From the NCBI GenBank assembly GCA_940671915.1, contig CALNVZ010000641.1, positions 9,494,431 through 9,558,430 on the forward strand: a DNA stretch of 64,000 nt. Reading direction: 5' to 3'. The number at the start of each line of letters is the position of its first letter. Position 1 is the first letter of the stretch. The stretch comes from Paracentrotus lividus (taxonomy: Eukaryota > Echinodermata > Echinoidea > Camarodonta > Echinidae). The translations under genes and the position numbers were made by a program. The notes beneath the pieces were generated by a model, which worked only from the letters and a program-made list of their open reading frames with translations, searched no databases and was not told where the DNA came from. Below, piece after piece: positions 63,301 to 64,000 of the stretch.

Positions 63301-63737
63301 TATATGGCAAGCTCATTTGAGGCCACAAATTAAACATGACAATATTAACAGAATTAAGAATTTTGCTTAATGCTTTCTGAGCTCAGACAAAGTGCTTTAC
63401 GTGTTTGGAATAAAAGCTAAAAAAAAAAATTTCCAGGACAAAATCTTAGAAAAGATACTTAGACTTAAGCAAAATTGCTTAAGTATAGTTTATGGAATAC
63501 GGGCCCTGCAGGTGGTTCCCTTAATAAGATTGTGGGAAATGTGGAAACAATTCATTTGTCAACAGGTTAAAGCTGGCCTCTAAATCCTTTCTTACCTGTA
63601 TTCTGAGTTGAATGAAAGCCCTCTGGCAAACTTGGTTACCAAGGTCATTACCCGTGACCTTGACATTATCTACCACCGCGACCTCTGACCCTTTGTACTT
63701 CTCGACCTTCGTCTGACCTGAGTCCAACCTGGTGTAT
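57354..63737 (-). CDS. POLR1B: DNA-directed RNA polymerase I subunit RPA2, C-terminal six exons (5' partial)
   Basis: Minus-strand exons, in order: 63737-63596, 62631-62475, 61347-61222, 59107-58980, 58427-58263, 57593-57354; all have GT-AG junctions and matching phases. Together they encode about 319 residues: [13 protein letters not shown]; then [17 protein letters not shown], the conserved segment lining the active centre; [50 protein letters not shown]...[34 protein letters not shown]; and a final CTKC...CATC zinc site with [12 protein letters not shown] to the stop. These are domains 6 and 7 of the second-largest polymerase subunit. The LAAMNIK-like end and AGYN-type insert match POLR1B rather than POLR2B or POLR3B, as I recall those sequences. 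The protein acts in the nucleolus, transcribing pre-rRNA. About 800 N-terminal residues should lie beyond the right edge. No broken exon was seen. Confidence 0.95.
57720..58235. repeat. (ATC)n microsatellite in the last POLR1B intron
   Basis: Imperfect CAT/ATC repeat over about 500 bp, ending shortly before the 5' splice site of the preceding exon (58263). Confidence 0.95.
59266..60013. mobile_element. TTAA-type MITE in a POLR1B intron, copy 1
   Basis: The left end is CCCTAATCAGACTGGGG and the right end CCCCAGTCCAATTAGGG, with TTAA at 59262-59265 and 60014-60017. 748 bp. It shares subterminal GATCGCGCGACCGCG and TGTCATGTAATCT with copies 2 and 3. CCCT ends with a TTAA target are typical of piggyBac-type elements; that is inference. 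No transposase. Confidence 0.85.
60018..61180. repeat. GTCTAAT/ATTAGAC-rich element split by the second TTAA MITE
   Basis: 60030-60210 repeats GTCTAATT-type words; 60220-60366 repeats the complement AATTAGACCAA. Past the inserted MITE, 61130-61180 continues with CCCATGTGGTATCAGAGGAT and GTTAGACCAAGTAG. The CCACATGGTCTAATTCC block near 60050 is inverted at 61130. It looks like a palindromic MITE made of short repeated words, interrupted by a later insertion. Confidence 0.5.
60371..61125. mobile_element. TTAA-type MITE in a POLR1B intron, copy 2 (opposite orientation)
   Basis: The left end is CCCTAATCTGCCCGGG and the right end CCCGGGCAGATTAGGG, a perfect 16-bp inverted pair, with TTAA at 60367-60370 and 61126-61129. 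755 bp. The CGCGATCGCGCGGTC and AGATTACATGACA blocks near the right end show it is inverted relative to copy 1. Confidence 0.85.
61378..62474. other. POLR1B intron, no other gene recognised
   Basis: Intronic, AT-rich. Short frames without recognisable products. Confidence 0.5.
62632..63595. other. POLR1B intron, no other gene recognised
   Basis: Intronic, AT-rich. AGGAC...AGTTTATGGAATACGGGCCC near 63490 resembles a common dispersed MITE end, but a partner was not found. Confidence 0.45.
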
Positions 63738-63885
63738 CTGTATTTTATATTTCAATAAAAATAAAGCAAATTGGAAATGATGTCGACTTTAATTCATGAA
63801 AAGTTTTATACAAATGGATGACTGAAATTAAGAAAGAGACTCAAAACCACTATTTCCCTTTGCTTAATAGAAACACCAGTATTAA

Positions 63886-64000
63886 CCCTAATCAGACTGG
63901 GGTGTTTTGGTAGCTGTCAAGACNNNNNNNNNNNNNNNGGCCCCCCTAAGATCTCTGCCGCCGATCGCGCAACCACGCCGAAAATTTGCACGATGGTAGT
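63886..64000. mobile_element. TTAA-type MITE, copy 3 (cut by window end)
   Basis: It starts CCCTAATCAGACTGGGG after TTAA (63882-63885) and follows copy 1 through AATTTGCACGATGGTAG. A 15-N gap at 63924-63938 replaces the G run. Confidence 0.85.

Overview
This is eukaryotic, AT-rich, intron-bearing DNA from a marine invertebrate. I infer a sea urchin, plausibly Strongylocentrotus. The evidence is a tRNA-derived SINE of the type common in sea urchins, a fold-back element built like the sea urchin TU transposons, dense TIR/MITE content and long microsatellites. I could not run a database search. The window has four N gaps (10618-11617, 39047-39071, 49502-50197, 63924-63938) and long stretches that look like uncorrected long-read gap-fill, so some apparent repeats are probably assembly artefacts.

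Layout. 1-3649 holds a fold-back element carrying a nested TTAA-type MITE, then unique DNA. 3650-10617 is a tandem array of a ~1.9-2.0 kb unit (three full copies and one cut by the gap). 11618-20600 has a small intact reading frame for a 73-residue Gly/Ser-rich protein (minus strand), a MULE-like TIR element with a 10-bp target duplication, a MITE, a ~1.06 kb inverted repeat with hammerhead-like motifs, and three diverged direct repeats. 20600-29900 is mostly DNA transposon remnants, minisatellites and microsatellites. 30230-31850 holds a cytochrome c-like gene (two exons seen, 5' exon not found). 32149-41520 holds a TIR element, a GA tract, a noisy duplicate of 31550-34265 and a fold-back element with minisatellite arms that appears twice. 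42310-49501 is noisy, T/G-biased sequence that reads forward and then backward through the region that lies cleanly at 50200-54300; this is probably an artefact. 53912-54882 is a second, complete cytochrome c-like gene. 57354-63737 (minus) holds the last six exons of POLR1B, the second-largest subunit of RNA polymerase I, with TTAA-type elements in its introns.

The two cytochrome c-like genes are same-strand paralogues about 23 kb apart. They share one phase-1 intron at the same codon. Both lack two residues just before the PGT loop and several lysines of the usual docking face, and the second also has Phe where the axial Met belongs. They are the most biologically interesting content. I saw no prokaryotic operon, CRISPR array or coding retrovirus-like element.
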